A DNA stretch of 64,000 nt from Liolophura sinensis (taxonomy: Eukaryota > Mollusca > Polyplacophora > Chitonida > Chitonidae), in contig NC_088306.1 in assembly GCF_032854445.1 (NCBI RefSeq), positions 19,317,764 through 19,381,763 on the forward strand, written 5' to 3'. The notes under the pieces are model-generated. The model did not search any database. It was not told where the DNA came from and worked only from the letters and a program-made list of their open reading frames with translations. Each line of letters starts with the position of its first letter. Positions within the stretch are counted from its first letter, which is position 1. The position numbers and the translations under genes were made by a program. Positions 39,701 to 45,597 of this stretch are shown here, one piece after another.

Positions 39701-41925
39701 TATATAAGGTGTGTTCTAACGTAGTCAGGGTATTCCACTGTCCTATACAAGGTATGGTACAGCCAAATCCTAACCTTAACTCCTCCTCTCATCTTGGCCC
39801 TGTGGTCGGCGTGTGATACACAGACCATAAACGGACAATGGGCCGACAGTGAGCAAATCTGCTGTCATCACTGGTGTATCATCCATCCACCATACATGGA
39901 TGGTGGCTAGGTCATGGCGCCATGATCGGCGGAGGATTGTATGACATTTTGACCCGATCAGTACCCTAATTCTTCTAATTTTGGGGACAGATATTAGTAG
40001 AGTTGAAATTAGAATATTACATTTCTTTACCAGTCCTTTTGAAAAATATTAAAAGATATGAGTATGTTTTTCATTAGGTAGTCTACCCATGTGAGAAAAA
40101 CGAAATTCAGTATTCCTGCTAGAATTACATATATGTAGGGTGAAATGAGCAGACCAGGTGTGCCAAAAATTAGACGAAATTGGGTAGTTGTAGTTCCAGT
40201 TTAGACTTGCAGATTTATTTTTATTCCCTGTCCAGTGCCCTTCCACATTCAATAAACTGGCATACTATGTGGTAACCTTGAGTGCTGGACATAGAATTTA
40301 CATTTAGCAAGCTCCCTCTGGGCTTATCGTGACCGGGTCATGTATTAAAGTCGTCTGACGAAGAAGTCATCAATATAGCGAAAGCATTTACACGATTGAA
40401 GTCAGCATGTCCACAACTACATGGCAGTTGTTCCAGGAAACAATAATAAATCATGATCAGTATACGCCTTCCATGTATGATGGCCCCAGGATCGTGTCGC
40501 CAATTGTGTGGGGATCTGCGTATGGCCCGCGGACGGTCAAAGTATCGTACGCTGACTGTCCATGAGATGTTGGGCCACAGTGTGTAGAATTTAAGGTTAG
40601 AATCTGGCTGTACCGAATGTTATACTGTAGTCAGGGTATACCACTGTCTTGTACTAGGTATGTTCTCCTCTAATCATGGTATACCACTCTCATATATAAG
40701 ATATACATGTATATCATACTGTAAAATGGTATACCGCTTTTCTATATCAGGTAGTTTATGTGGTAAACATTGGTGTAACATAATTGTCATACATCAGATA
40801 TATACATATGTGCTAAATGGTAAGCCATGTTGTAATCACAGTATCTGATATGAGTTTATACACTGTTGCCTGAGGTGTCTTTCGCATGATTATATAGTGA
40901 GGCAGCACTATATAATGTGCCTGACAACTCTGAGGCATCCTGCCACAGAGAGGAAGTATCATATCATATCATATATCGAAACTAGGTGATGTTGAAAGTA
41001 ATGTCTAATTAACCTCGAGAACTCGGCCAACAGACGAAAATGTAGGTCTGCGGGACACCAGCACCATTTCTCTAAAGGTGTAGTTCGTGGTTTATCCTAC
41101 AGGGCAGACGGAGGCGTGTGCTCTAACAACTTTGTGATGCAGCTAGTGTCTGATCTCATTGACCAATCAGTGGACAGGGCTAAACAGGCTGATATGACAA
41201 GTCTAGGAGCGGCTTTCCTGGCGGGACTGGCAGCAGGTGAGCTATAGTTGGGGTTTAATTTGTAAATAATGAACACAGTTGAAATACATTATGCATGTAG
41301 TTTGGACAAGAAGGAAGTAATGCTGTGAGGTGGCATCATTTTTTACAGGTTTCTGTTTTAATCATCATTTAGCTGATCTTTAGAACAATGTATTTTTCTT
41401 CATATTTTTAAAATGCAGTTGCATGGGCTGTTAGCATTTATTTCTATGCCGTTGTTGAGGGCCTGTGGGAAGAGCAAATACTGTATCTTACCTGAAGTTT
41501 GGTGGAAAAAAAGGCATTTTCAGATGGACCTAAGGGCTTTAAAATTATACCCTAATTCTTCGAATTTTTGGCACAGATATTCGATGTCGTAGTGCCGAAA
41601 GCAGAATATTACATTTTACTTTTTGGAAAGTTAAAGATATGAATATGTTGTTCATTAGATGGTCTAACCACGTGAGAAAAAAGAAACTAAATATTCCTGT
41701 TACAATTACATGTACACTGGCTGAAAAGAGGAACATGCAAACATGTTGTCATTCAAAAGCGACTTCTTTTCTTCAGGTATTTGGCAGTCGAAAGACGAGT
41801 TGCGGGCCATCCGGAAATCAGATTGCGTTTTCAAGCCCCGGCCTACTTGGTCTACATACAAGGACGTCATCAATACCTGGGATAGAGCGGTGAATAGATC
41901 AAAACATTGGTACAAGCCCTCCTGA
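21883..41925 (+). CDS. GK5: Putative glycerol kinase 5 (FGGY carbohydrate kinase), 16 exons
   Basis: FGGY kinases transfer the gamma-phosphate of ATP to sugars or polyols in the cytoplasm; GK5 is the glycerol-kinase-like branch. I assemble 16 coding exons from 21883 to the TGA at 41923-41925, about 1,601 bases and 533 codons, close to the roughly 530 residues I recall for vertebrate GK5. Landmarks in order: [16 protein letters not shown] near residue 26 (first ATP phosphate loop); [13 protein letters not shown] near 97; [17 protein letters not shown] near 120; [12 protein letters not shown] near 200; [19 protein letters not shown] near 277 (second FGGY half begins); [33 protein letters not shown] near 380; [19 protein letters not shown] near 439; [12 protein letters not shown]. 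The C-terminus is SKHWYKPS. Exon phases match throughout except at exon 4/5, exon 6/7 and inside exon 7, where single-base conflicts occur. Four introns carry splice-site-derived minisatellites. The exact substrate cannot be told from sequence. Confidence 0.93.
22970..23075 (-). mobile_element. SINE tail, minus strand
   Basis: TTTATTTGTTTGTTTGGTG, CTGTACTCAAGAATATTTC and GCATTATTGTGGGAG, then loss of similarity. Lies in GK5 intron 1. Confidence 0.75.
23458..23551 (+). CDS. GK5: GK5 exon 2
   Basis: Acceptor GGTTGTTTCAG, donor ATGACAG then GTAACT; phase 0 to 1. Encodes [20 protein letters not shown] and [10 protein letters not shown], the conserved P.PGW.E.DP segment that follows the first beta-hairpin in FGGY kinases. 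Confidence 0.93.
23751..24113 (+). mobile_element. Second SINE family, copy 2, with target-site duplication
   Basis: Head CGGCCCGGATATCACAGTTGG with box B GGATCAATCCTTGATCG, body CCTCGCTTGGCGTTCAGCATG and AAATCCGTCCTGCAACAAG, end GTTAAACCCCAAGCACTCAC. CTCCTCACCTTTTT occurs at 23724-23737 and again at 24111-24124, a clear target-site duplication. This copy is therefore a defined retroposed insertion in GK5 intron 2. Confidence 0.92.
24440..24592 (+). mobile_element. Degenerate SINE tail
   Basis: CTTCCATTGTGTAATTGAAAC, CATTGAGCATGGTGTTGAAC and GATCAAATAAATGAAATAAAA follow the SINE tail pattern with many changes. Confidence 0.5.
24652..24712. repeat. (TA)n microsatellite
   Basis: About 28 TA dinucleotides in GK5 intron 2, followed by CACACATA. 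Confidence 0.95.
24735..24810 (+). CDS. GK5: GK5 exon 3
   Basis: Acceptor GTTTGACTAG, donor TGGAATAG then GTAAGT; phase 1 to 2. Encodes [20 protein letters not shown] and FVTWN. GL..QR.T...W is the FGGY segment just before the active-site cleft. Confidence 0.92.
24912..25090 (+). mobile_element. SINE body and tail, head missing
   Basis: GTGGGAAGGTCTGTCAGCAG, GATGGTCGTGGGTTTCCGCC, CTCCCACCATTATGCTGGCC, GTGAAATATTCTTGAGTACG, then ACACCAATCAAATAAATAAA. A short duplication (ACACCATTCTTAAAAACACCAATC) sits just before the tail. Confidence 0.9.
25262..25354 (+). CDS. GK5: GK5 exon 4
   Basis: Acceptor TTGCCTGTTTCCAG, entered in phase 2. Encodes [20 protein letters not shown] and [12 protein letters not shown]. 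The W-Q-D-M-R run aligns with the W-Q-D-x-R substrate-site motif of glycerol-kinase-like enzymes. The only GT donor is ATGAA then GTAAAA (phase 2), but exon 5 needs phase 0 entry, so one base is missing at this junction. A GG doublet (AAG then GTAAAA) would repair the phase. Confidence 0.88.
25741..25830 (+). CDS. GK5: GK5 exon 5
   Basis: Acceptor GGGTTTGATTTCAG, donor CTCCACAG then GTAGCT; 30 codons. Encodes [20 protein letters not shown] and [10 protein letters not shown], matching the K.....V.HF.TR.KR...AS segment of GK5. The internal ATG at 25741 is not a start. Confidence 0.9.
26544..26585 (+). CDS. GK5: GK5 exon 6
   Basis: 14 codons, [14 protein letters not shown]. Acceptor TGTATGAATTTCAG, donor GATGGG then GTGAGT. 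It fits the short L..VW.L.N segment before the central loop. It ends in phase 0, which does not match the most likely start of exon 7. Confidence 0.85.
26904..27041 (+). CDS. GK5: GK5 exon 7, with a one-base frameshift
   Basis: The 5' part reads [20 protein letters not shown] then [10 protein letters not shown], the conserved F-G-x-I-x-T-W-L segment. After 26997 the frame is lost (TAG near 27028), but one frame over the sequence continues correctly as [14 protein letters not shown] to the donor CTTTCAG then GTGAGA. An extra G in ACTGGACTAC (26996-26997) explains it. The start is uncertain: TAATAG before 26904 is a normal acceptor but needs phase 1 entry, while exon 6 ends in phase 0; an alternative acceptor TGTATTAG before 26879 gives phase 0 and nine extra residues. 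Confidence 0.85.
27345..27485 (+). mobile_element. Highly degenerate SINE copy
   Basis: TACATGGGGAGCTTACGTCAG, AAAACACCAGTTAAATAAATAAG and spacing consistent with the SINE. Much of the body is lost. Confidence 0.4.
27520..27636 (+). mobile_element. SINE 3' half
   Basis: GGGGATAGGCTCTGCCCAG, CTCCCACCGTAATGCTGGCC, GTGAAACATTCCTGAGTACG, then CACGAATCAAATAAATAAAA. Confidence 0.8.
27655..27740 (+). mobile_element. SINE 3' end fragment
   Basis: TTTCCTCTTACCATGAAGC, GTGAAATATTCTTGAATACG and GCATAAAACTCCCTATCAAG. It is the second SINE tail within 140 bp, so two insertions lie nearly head to tail. Confidence 0.7.
27886..27959 (+). CDS. GK5: GK5 exon 8
   Basis: Acceptor TCACTGTTTAG, donor GATACAAG then GTAAGC; phase 0 to 2. 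Encodes [20 protein letters not shown] then VLDT, the W......L.IP...FP.V.D motif of the family. Its donor is the apparent seed of the array that follows. Confidence 0.92.
27957..29125. repeat. Minisatellite in GK5 intron 8, built from the exon 8 donor
   Basis: About 45 units of 21-25 bp, such as CCAAGTTAGCTGAATTAATC and CAAGTGAGTTGAATTAATC. They begin directly at the exon 8 donor ACAAG-GTAAGCTGAATTAA and are related to it. Many units read CAA-GTGAGT or CAG-GTGAGC, which are good 5' splice-site hexamers in sense orientation. Later units form a larger repeat of roughly 120 bp containing AATGAGTTGAAGTAGCCATC. Confidence 0.9.
29615..29675 (+). CDS. GK5: GK5 exon 9
   Basis: Acceptor CCCTTTTCTCCTAG, donor CAGCCGTG then GTAAGT; phase 2 to 0. 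Encodes [21 protein letters not shown], the G.......G.PI...V segment leading into the second ATPase half. The donor is copied downstream. Confidence 0.92.
29656..29985. repeat. 53-bp tandem repeat copying the exon 9 donor
   Basis: Six full copies and a partial one of a 53-bp unit: the last bases of exon 9 (ATTCCCATTTCAGCCGTG) plus the intron start (GTAAGTGTGTAAT) and AAGCTTTCTGTAAAGAC. Donor-like GTG-GTAAGT occurs at 29675/76, 29728/29, 29781/82, 29834/35 and 29887/88. The sixth copy (29940/41) has TTAAGT and is dead. Using a later donor would add in-frame GTA AGT GTG TAA, a stop. Confidence 0.95.
30235..30482 (-). mobile_element. SINE, minus strand
   Basis: TTATTTATTTATTTGATAG, CTGTACTCAAGAATATTTC, GGAAACCCACAACAATCCG, GAAGAGGAAGCCAGCATG and GCTTCTGGGTCATTGTGCC. 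The head is truncated after GCTTACCACC. Confidence 0.85.
30835..31810. repeat. 54-bp minisatellite in GK5 intron 9
   Basis: About 18 units of 54 bp: GTTGACAGTCCAGACCATTT, GACCAGCAGACCTTACCG, AAAAATAGGAATACAT. The unit is a multiple of 3 and open in one + frame, giving a 250-codon frame (31121-31873). It lies inside the intron, with kinase exons on both sides, and is not annotated as coding. Unlike the neighbouring arrays it shows no match to a splice junction. Confidence 0.93.
31950..32060 (-). mobile_element. SINE tail, minus strand
   Basis: ATTTGATTGGTGTTTTATG, AAAATATTTCACTTATAC and GCAGCATTACGGTGAGAGG, then decay. In GK5 intron 9. Confidence 0.7.
32199..32325 (+). CDS. GK5: GK5 exon 10
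   Basis: Acceptor TCCAATTGCAG, donor ATAGCAG then GTAATC; phase 0 to 1. Encodes [20 protein letters not shown], then [23 protein letters not shown]-x-F-G and GTG-T/S-F are the hallmark motifs of the second FGGY half; the Asp of DQQ is the expected catalytic base. Confidence 0.95.
32497..32803 (+). mobile_element. Second SINE family, copy 3
   Basis: Head CCCCGATAGCATGGTTGGTA with GGGTCAATCCTGGGTCG, body AGCATGAAGGGGATAGTGG and AATCCATCCTGCAACAAGG, end AGTACGTCGTTAAACCCCAA. It lacks the CCTCGCTTGGCG stretch of the other two copies and is in GK5 intron 10. Confidence 0.88.
33099..33226. mobile_element. Short MITE with 22-bp terminal inverted repeats
   Basis: GGGGCTGTTTCTCAAAGGGG at the left end and CCCCTTTGAGAAACAGCCCC at the right end are perfect reverse complements (the full arm is 22 bases). 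The 128-bp element has no coding capacity. In GK5 intron 10. Confidence 0.85.
33370..33628 (+). mobile_element. Full-length tRNA-headed SINE
   Basis: Head GGGCCTCAGTTGGTTAGCAG with TAATGACCCAGGAGCCTC, box B GTGAGTTCAAGCCCAGC, body GTACGTGGGAAGGTCTTTC and CTCACACGATAATGCTGG, tail AACAAATAAAATAAAT. In GK5 intron 10. Confidence 0.9.
33845..34018 (+). mobile_element. SINE lacking part of the head
   Basis: GTCACTGTGAGTTCAAGTC, CTTTCAGCAACCTGCGGATG, CTCCCACCATAATGCTGGCC and a shortened tail TTTAGATAAATAAG. It ends only about 60 bases before GK5 exon 11. Confidence 0.85.
34076..34180 (+). CDS. GK5: GK5 exon 11
   Basis: Acceptor TCTCATTATTTTAG, donor AGCATAG then GTAAAC; phase 1 to 1. Encodes [20 protein letters not shown], then [21 protein letters not shown] and the small-residue-rich helix match GK5. 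Confidence 0.94.
34370..34525 (+). mobile_element. SINE body and tail
   Basis: CGTGTACGTGGGAAGGTCTG, CTCCCAACATAATGCTGGCC, GTGAAATATTCTTGAGTATG and CACCAAACAAATAAATAAAC. GK5 intron 11. Confidence 0.88.
34947..34997 (+). CDS. GK5: GK5 exon 12
   Basis: Acceptor TTCCTTTTTAACCAG, donor GTTGAAG then GTATGT; phase 1 to 1. Encodes [17 protein letters not shown], the linker helix before [11 protein letters not shown]. Confidence 0.9.
35030..36125. other. GK5 intron 12, unique part
   Basis: No exon, RNA gene or repeat family is seen. The 77- and 85-codon minus-strand frames have no supporting context. Confidence 0.5.
36130..36335 (+). mobile_element. SINE with eroded head
   Basis: GAGCATCTGACCAATGCGATC, GAGTTCAGGTCAAGCTCATG, GCAACCTGCGGAAGGTTGTG, CTCCCACCATAATGCTGG and AACACAAATCAGATAAATAA. 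Confidence 0.85.
36491..36652. mobile_element. Short MITE with imperfect inverted repeats
   Basis: GGGCCTTCTTTCACAAAACT on the left is mirrored by AGTTTTGTGAAAGTGGCCCC on the right. About 160 bp, A/T-rich, non-coding; a poly-A run (about 36594-36607) lies inside. GK5 intron 12. Confidence 0.7.
36675..37556. repeat. 50-bp tandem repeat copying the exon 13 acceptor
   Basis: About 17-18 units of exactly 50 bp (one of 46), each with CATCTTTCTGCCTTCAG followed by ACAATGGGGGTGTACTG and GATAAATGTGTGA. CTTTCTGCCTTCAG then ACAATGGGGGTGT is also the true intron 12/exon 13 junction at 37556/57, so each unit carries a decoy 3' splice site plus 13 bases of exon 13. ACAATGGGGGTGTACTG and ACATTGGGGGTGTAATG units alternate over much of the array, giving a 100-bp superunit. 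Confidence 0.96.
37557..37600 (+). CDS. GK5: GK5 exon 13
   Basis: Phase 1 to 0, [15 protein letters not shown], donor CTTCAG then GTAAGA. V.F..AFSGL.AP is a strongly conserved FGGY motif. It is the last of about 18 look-alike acceptors. Confidence 0.93.
37914..38077 (+). CDS. GK5: GK5 exon 14
   Basis: Acceptor TTGATTTTGTTTCAG, donor CATATAAG then GTATGT; phase 0 to 2. Encodes [20 protein letters not shown], then [20 protein letters not shown], then [15 protein letters not shown]. The RA.LE..AFR helix is the conserved interdomain part of FGGY kinases. The end of this exon seeds the next array. Confidence 0.95.
38057..39755. repeat. 43-bp tandem repeat copying the exon 14 donor
   Basis: About 39 units of about 43 bp: ATACCACTGTCCTATATAAG then GTATGTTCTAACGTAGTCATGG. 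The first half is the last 20 bases of exon 14 (ATACCACTGTCCCATATAAG, 38058-38077) and the second half the first 22 of the intron. Most units keep AAG-GTATGT in sense orientation. A variant with AAGGTGTGTTTTAAAGTATTCATGGCATTCC recurs at intervals and marks blocks of several units. Reading through the first donor meets TAG within 20 bases. Confidence 0.96.
39756..40614. mobile_element. Non-autonomous DNA transposon inside the 43-bp array
   Basis: The ends are inverted repeats: GGTACAGCCAAATCCTAACC on the left and GGTTAGAATCTGGCTGTACC on the right (about 25 bases with two mismatches). The 859-bp interior has no transposase frame. The array unit is broken at GGTAT and resumes beyond the element as ATGTTATACTGTAGTC. 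A subregion (about 39965-40155) is also found, diverged, at 41550-41735. Confidence 0.85.
40615..40860. repeat. Decayed outlier copies of the 43-bp repeat
   Basis: GTATACCACTGTCTTGTACTAG then GTATGTTCTCC and three weaker copies, separated from the main array by the transposon. They are much more diverged than the main array, so this edge is older or has escaped homogenisation. Confidence 0.75.
41103..41236 (+). CDS. GK5: GK5 exon 15
   Basis: Acceptor GTTTATCCTACAG, donor GCAGCAG then GTGAGC; phase 2 to 1. Encodes [19 protein letters not shown], then [19 protein letters not shown], then LAGLAA. (R)ADGG...N.F.MQ..sD is the ATP-binding motif; LGAA.LAG is the C-terminal FGGY signature region. 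Confidence 0.95.
41550..41735 (+). mobile_element. Fragment related to the interior of the 39.8-40.6 kb transposon
   Basis: ACCCTAATTCTTCGAATTTT, AGAATATTACATTTTACTTT, GATATGAATATGTTGTTCATT and CCTGTTACAATTACATGTAC match 39965-40155 at most positions. No terminal repeats are kept. It ends about 40 bases before exon 16. Confidence 0.7.
41777..41925 (+). CDS. GK5: GK5 exon 16, with stop
   Basis: Acceptor ACTTCTTTTCTTCAG, phase 1 entry, TGA at 41923-41925. Encodes [20 protein letters not shown], then [20 protein letters not shown], then RSKHWYKPS. Matches the C-terminal helices of GK5 (G.W....EL......VF.P...W..Y...W..AV.RS..WY). Confidence 0.95.
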
Positions 41926-42367
41926 CCTTCAACCTTTGGCCTTTAGGGGGCTTCACCACCAAGTTGACCTTGTGCCTTTATTGACAGCCAGCTGCCCATT
42001 GGCTGTGGATGTGCCAGATATCATTATGCAAATTTATTTTCAAACCTGACAGTTTTATTATCTTCACCAAATCACTGAACAGTACGGGTAAACCTTAAGT
42101 ACCGGGAATGAGCATTGTTTAATTTCAAAGAGGATTATTAGGTTAAAACTTATTTTTTTATGTTGATACAAGGAGCTGTGAGTCGATTGCATAAAATTTT
42201 GATGTTGTAAGATCGTTGCTTTCAGGATCCTCCATGATGTGATATTTTCCAGTGTACCTGTGCGGTAATTGAAAAACGATATTGCGGTGATCTATACAGT
42301 ACATAACTTGATTAATCAAGAGTTTTAGCTGCATATCAATCATAATGTTAATGTTTCTTATGATATC

Positions 42368-42412
42368 ATTGAATGAATGAATGAATGAATCAGTGAATGA
42401 ATGAATGATTAC
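42368..42412. repeat. (GAAT)n microsatellite
   Basis: GAATGAATGAATGAATGAAT with one CAGT interruption, in the presumed GK5 3' region. Confidence 0.9.
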
Positions 42413-42941
42413 ATCTTATTATTTATACATCAGTGAAATTCCAGTATTTCCTTCGCTGATAAAAATGATATCTTCACTAGGTTGATATCACTTTTGTTAT
42501 TACATTTTGCTATTACACTGCTGGAAACCTTGACTCATGACCCACAGTCGACTTTGCTGGAACTACTTTTGTACATGCCGTCTGCTGCATTCACGTCTGG
42601 ATTTCACGTCTGCCGTGAAATCTTCGTCGACTGCATCACAAGGCTGTGCATTTCCGCACAATATATATAGTTCTCCAAAAATAGAGGTAGAAAATAGGTA
42701 CATAAATACCTATATGCCATTAGCATTATACAAAGCACCTTTGTAGAATGTATAATTACTTACAGACAGCGTTTGAAACTGTAAAAAGGTTTTGTGAGTG
42801 CGGACGTGAACGAAATTGCAGCGTGTATGCATAGAATCAGAAACACGACGCAGATGGCACATTGCCTAGTTTTTTTCACGGATGCAACATTTAAAGTGAT
42901 ATGCATTTATATACATGTAGAGAAAATGTCTGGATATAAAT

Positions 42942-42947
42942 AATAAA
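42942..42947 (+). terminator. GK5: Candidate GK5 poly(A) signal
   Basis: AATAAA about 1 kb after the GK5 stop. Another AATAAA lies at 43324-43329. Which one is used, if either, cannot be decided. Confidence 0.25.
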
Positions 42948-43340
42948 TAGAATATTGCACAGTGAAGGTTGAATACCATAAATATTGTTCTCGTGAAAGG
43001 TAGAAATAATAATGGGTTATCATTTCTACCTCTCATTCCTCTTAGGGCCACTTATCAAAATGACTGAAGTACTGGCACCAAAATATCATTTTAAGGCCTT
43101 CAGTGCATTTTTACAGGCCAAACTTTGGGTGAAATGCATTCATTTTTGATCAACATAATTCTTTTGTGTACATATTATAGTATTTACATTTGTAGAGATG
43201 TAGGACTATTTTCATAGTTTTGCTTTCCACAACATTTTCAAAGTTATTTGGGGGAAAATATATAGGAACATGAATGCTTTCTAATTTACATAATGATACA
43301 TTGTGCGATACATTTTTTTTTTAAATAAATGTATTCTTCT

Positions 43341-43574
43341 GGCCCCAGGATCACGAAGCGATTTTATACTTCAATCAAAAGTCAAAACTTCAATCATTAA
43401 ATTTTGTATATTCCTTTGCCTTATTTTAGCTGAAATTTGTTCTACAATAACTTAACCAGAGTTTACGTTGTCAAGCAAAATTTTGAAATTGTAACAACAA
43501 GAAACAACAATTTTAACCTGATTTGAAATTTCGACTTTTGTAAGCCTAAGATTGCTTGATGATCCGAGAGTCGG
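43341..43574. mobile_element. MITE-like element with imperfect inverted repeats
   Basis: GGATCACGAAGCGATTTTA on the left corresponds to TAAGATTGCTTGATGATCC on the right, reverse complemented with few mismatches. The interior is rich in TCAAAACTTCAATC-type A/T sequence. Non-coding. Confidence 0.6.
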
Positions 43575-43916
43575 ATATTTAAATCATTGTTAAGATACAA
43601 AGATCATAGGTTCTTGAAGGTTTCTTGGGTCAATTCAAAGCCTTACAAACTTCAGAAATCTGGAAAATTTGTTGTCTTTGTACTGGTTTACAAAATTGAT
43701 GGTGTTGATGTACTGTGATATTGCTGTGAAAAGACAGTATGATCGTCAGACGAGTTTGTCAAACATATGGGTCTCTATTACTGACTTTATTACAGTTTGT
43801 TACTTTGATGTTATTTGTATACAGTGTGACAGTCACATGAATCAAGTGTGTGTTAAGCTTGATCTCAATGTTTACAGCAAGATACAAGAACTTATTTGTC
43901 TTCCAAAAAAAAATGT

Positions 43917-44075
43917 CTGAAAACTGCAAGTCCGGGAAAATTGCAAATCAAGGAAAACTGTGAGTCCAGGAAACTGAGTCAGGGAAAAACGTTGAGGGAG
44001 GAAAAGCTGTGGGTCTGAAAACTGAGTCAGTGAAAACTGAGTCAGGAAACTGTGAGTTTGGAAAAACTGGGTCCT
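43917..44075. repeat. Degenerate short tandem repeat GAAAACTGAGTCAGG
   Basis: Eight or so loose copies of GGAAAACTG(T)GAGTC(C/A)G(G), 14-22 bp apart. The open frames across it (43872-44087 minus, 44009-44359 plus) follow from the repeat. Confidence 0.7.
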
Positions 44076-44830
44076 GCAGAACAGCATTTATGGAGCTAAG
44101 CACATCCTTCTGTATCAAGGATGCACAAAATGTTTCTTATGTTAAATATCTTTGTTGTTTAGGAATTCCCTTTGAGACACATTGTCACATTGTCTGCAAG
44201 TGTCAACATTTCATCACTCACTCACTAGTACACATACGCAGTACATGTGCCTGTCATTGCACATGTGTAAAGGCTTTTGTGATTACACGAAAAAAAAAAA
44301 AAAAATTTTCGCAGTTTTTTAAAATCAAAACACCTTTTTCTTCCAGACACATAATTTGATTGCTACATGCCCTTAATTAGGCAACACCAGTTAAAGTTGT
44401 TGTTTTAAGGGCAGATTTTTTTTTGAATGTTTGAGGAGGGTATGAAAATAAAATGTAACTTAAAATTCACAAATTTTGTGGGAAATTTGGACTGTCTCCC
44501 CAATTTTCTTGTTGAAGACGTTTAGTTTACATGATAGAAAAGCTTTGGAAAACAGGAAAATCATAATATCAAGATTATACAAACTAAAAAGGTGGATTTT
44601 CGTTTAATTTTTGTTTTGTTTTTGGATGTTTTATTGTTTGTTTTCCCGTGAAACACAAAATAAAATTTGTTTCACTTTAATTCTCCATGAAATTGTACTT
44701 TTATGCATAAATACTTACATTTACATTTTTTTTTTGTATTTATCTATCGCGTAGATTTTGTATCATATTTCCACGTTTATTCCAAGTTTTGTTTTGTACA
44801 TACAAATCGAACTCTGCTGTATTGTTACAG

Positions 44831-44924
44831 AGTAGACAGATTTATCTCCCAGCAGCCTGATGAAGTAGAAGAGGTGTATGACTTGTTGTATGAGAAACAG
44901 TTACAAGAACTTCATGCTGCATGA
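44831..44924 (+). CDS. Terminal exon of an unrecognised gene
   Basis: Acceptor CTGCTGTATTGTTACAG, entered in phase 2: R-VDRFISQQPDEVEEVYDLLY then EKQLQELHAA and TGA at 44922-44924. AATAAA follows 140 bases later. The acidic, helical tail looks like a real C-terminus. It could be an alternative last exon of GK5 (exon 14 ends in the matching phase) or the last exon of another gene whose earlier exons I cannot see. I do not recognise the family. Confidence 0.45.
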
Positions 44925-45061
44925 CACGAAACCAAGTGAAGTTAGAAAAAATTTACACATCATGATCATGTAAATTCATTTTATGACTGAAAGGCTTCCA
45001 TTGTTTTGGTAAATTAATATTGTGAAGGATATTGTGTTGATGTATTAGGCTTACAGGCTTC

Positions 45062-45067
45062 AATAAA
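45062..45067 (+). terminator. Candidate poly(A) signal
   Basis: AATAAA 138 bases after the stop of the exon at 44831-44924, a normal spacing for a short 3' UTR. Confidence 0.4.
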
Positions 45068-45322
45068 TCCAGACAGCCTAGGTCGTAAACACGAAATTCA
45101 GTTTATCACGAAATTTGTTCATCATGCCCTCATTTGTTTTATGTATTTTGATTATGTTTAGTGCACTTTAGCACTATATACAAGAATGTATTCTGTTACA
45201 GTTTGCTATGCTATTATTTCCTGTAATGTTACTAGTATGCATAATTAGCATGTGCTGTGAAAGGGTTCATGTATGAGTTGTGAAACAGGATATCACAATA
45301 TACGTAATACATTCAGTAAGCT

Positions 45323-45597
45323 GGGGACCTCTGTGGCTCAGTTGGTTAGCGCGCTAGCACAGCGTAATGACCCAGGAGTCTTTCACCAATGCGGTCGCTG
45401 TGAGTTCAAGTCCAGCTCATGCTGGCTTCCTTTCCGGCCGTAAGTGGGAAGGTCTTTCAGCAACCTGCAGATGATCGTGGGTTTCCCCCAGGCTCTGCAT
45501 GGTTTCCTCCCACCATAATGCTAGCCGCGGTCACATAAGTGAAATATTCTTGAGTACGGCCTAAAACACCAATCAAATAAATAAATAAATAAATCAA
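45323..45597 (+). mobile_element. Full-length tRNA-headed SINE, well preserved
   Basis: Head GGGGACCTCTGTGGCTCAGT then TGGTTAGCGCGCTAGC (box A) and GTGAGTTCAAGTCCAGC (box B). The body contains AAGTGGGAAGGTCTTTCAG, CTCCCACCATAATGCTAGCC and GTGAAATATTCTTGAGTACG, with tail ACACCAATCAAATAAATAAA. Little divergence from the 18590 copy suggests relatively recent activity. It is not a functional tRNA gene: no acceptor stem can be closed across the head. Confidence 0.95.

Noticed and set aside
44009-44359. 116-codon frame
   Set aside because: Begins in a degenerate short tandem repeat and has no conserved features.
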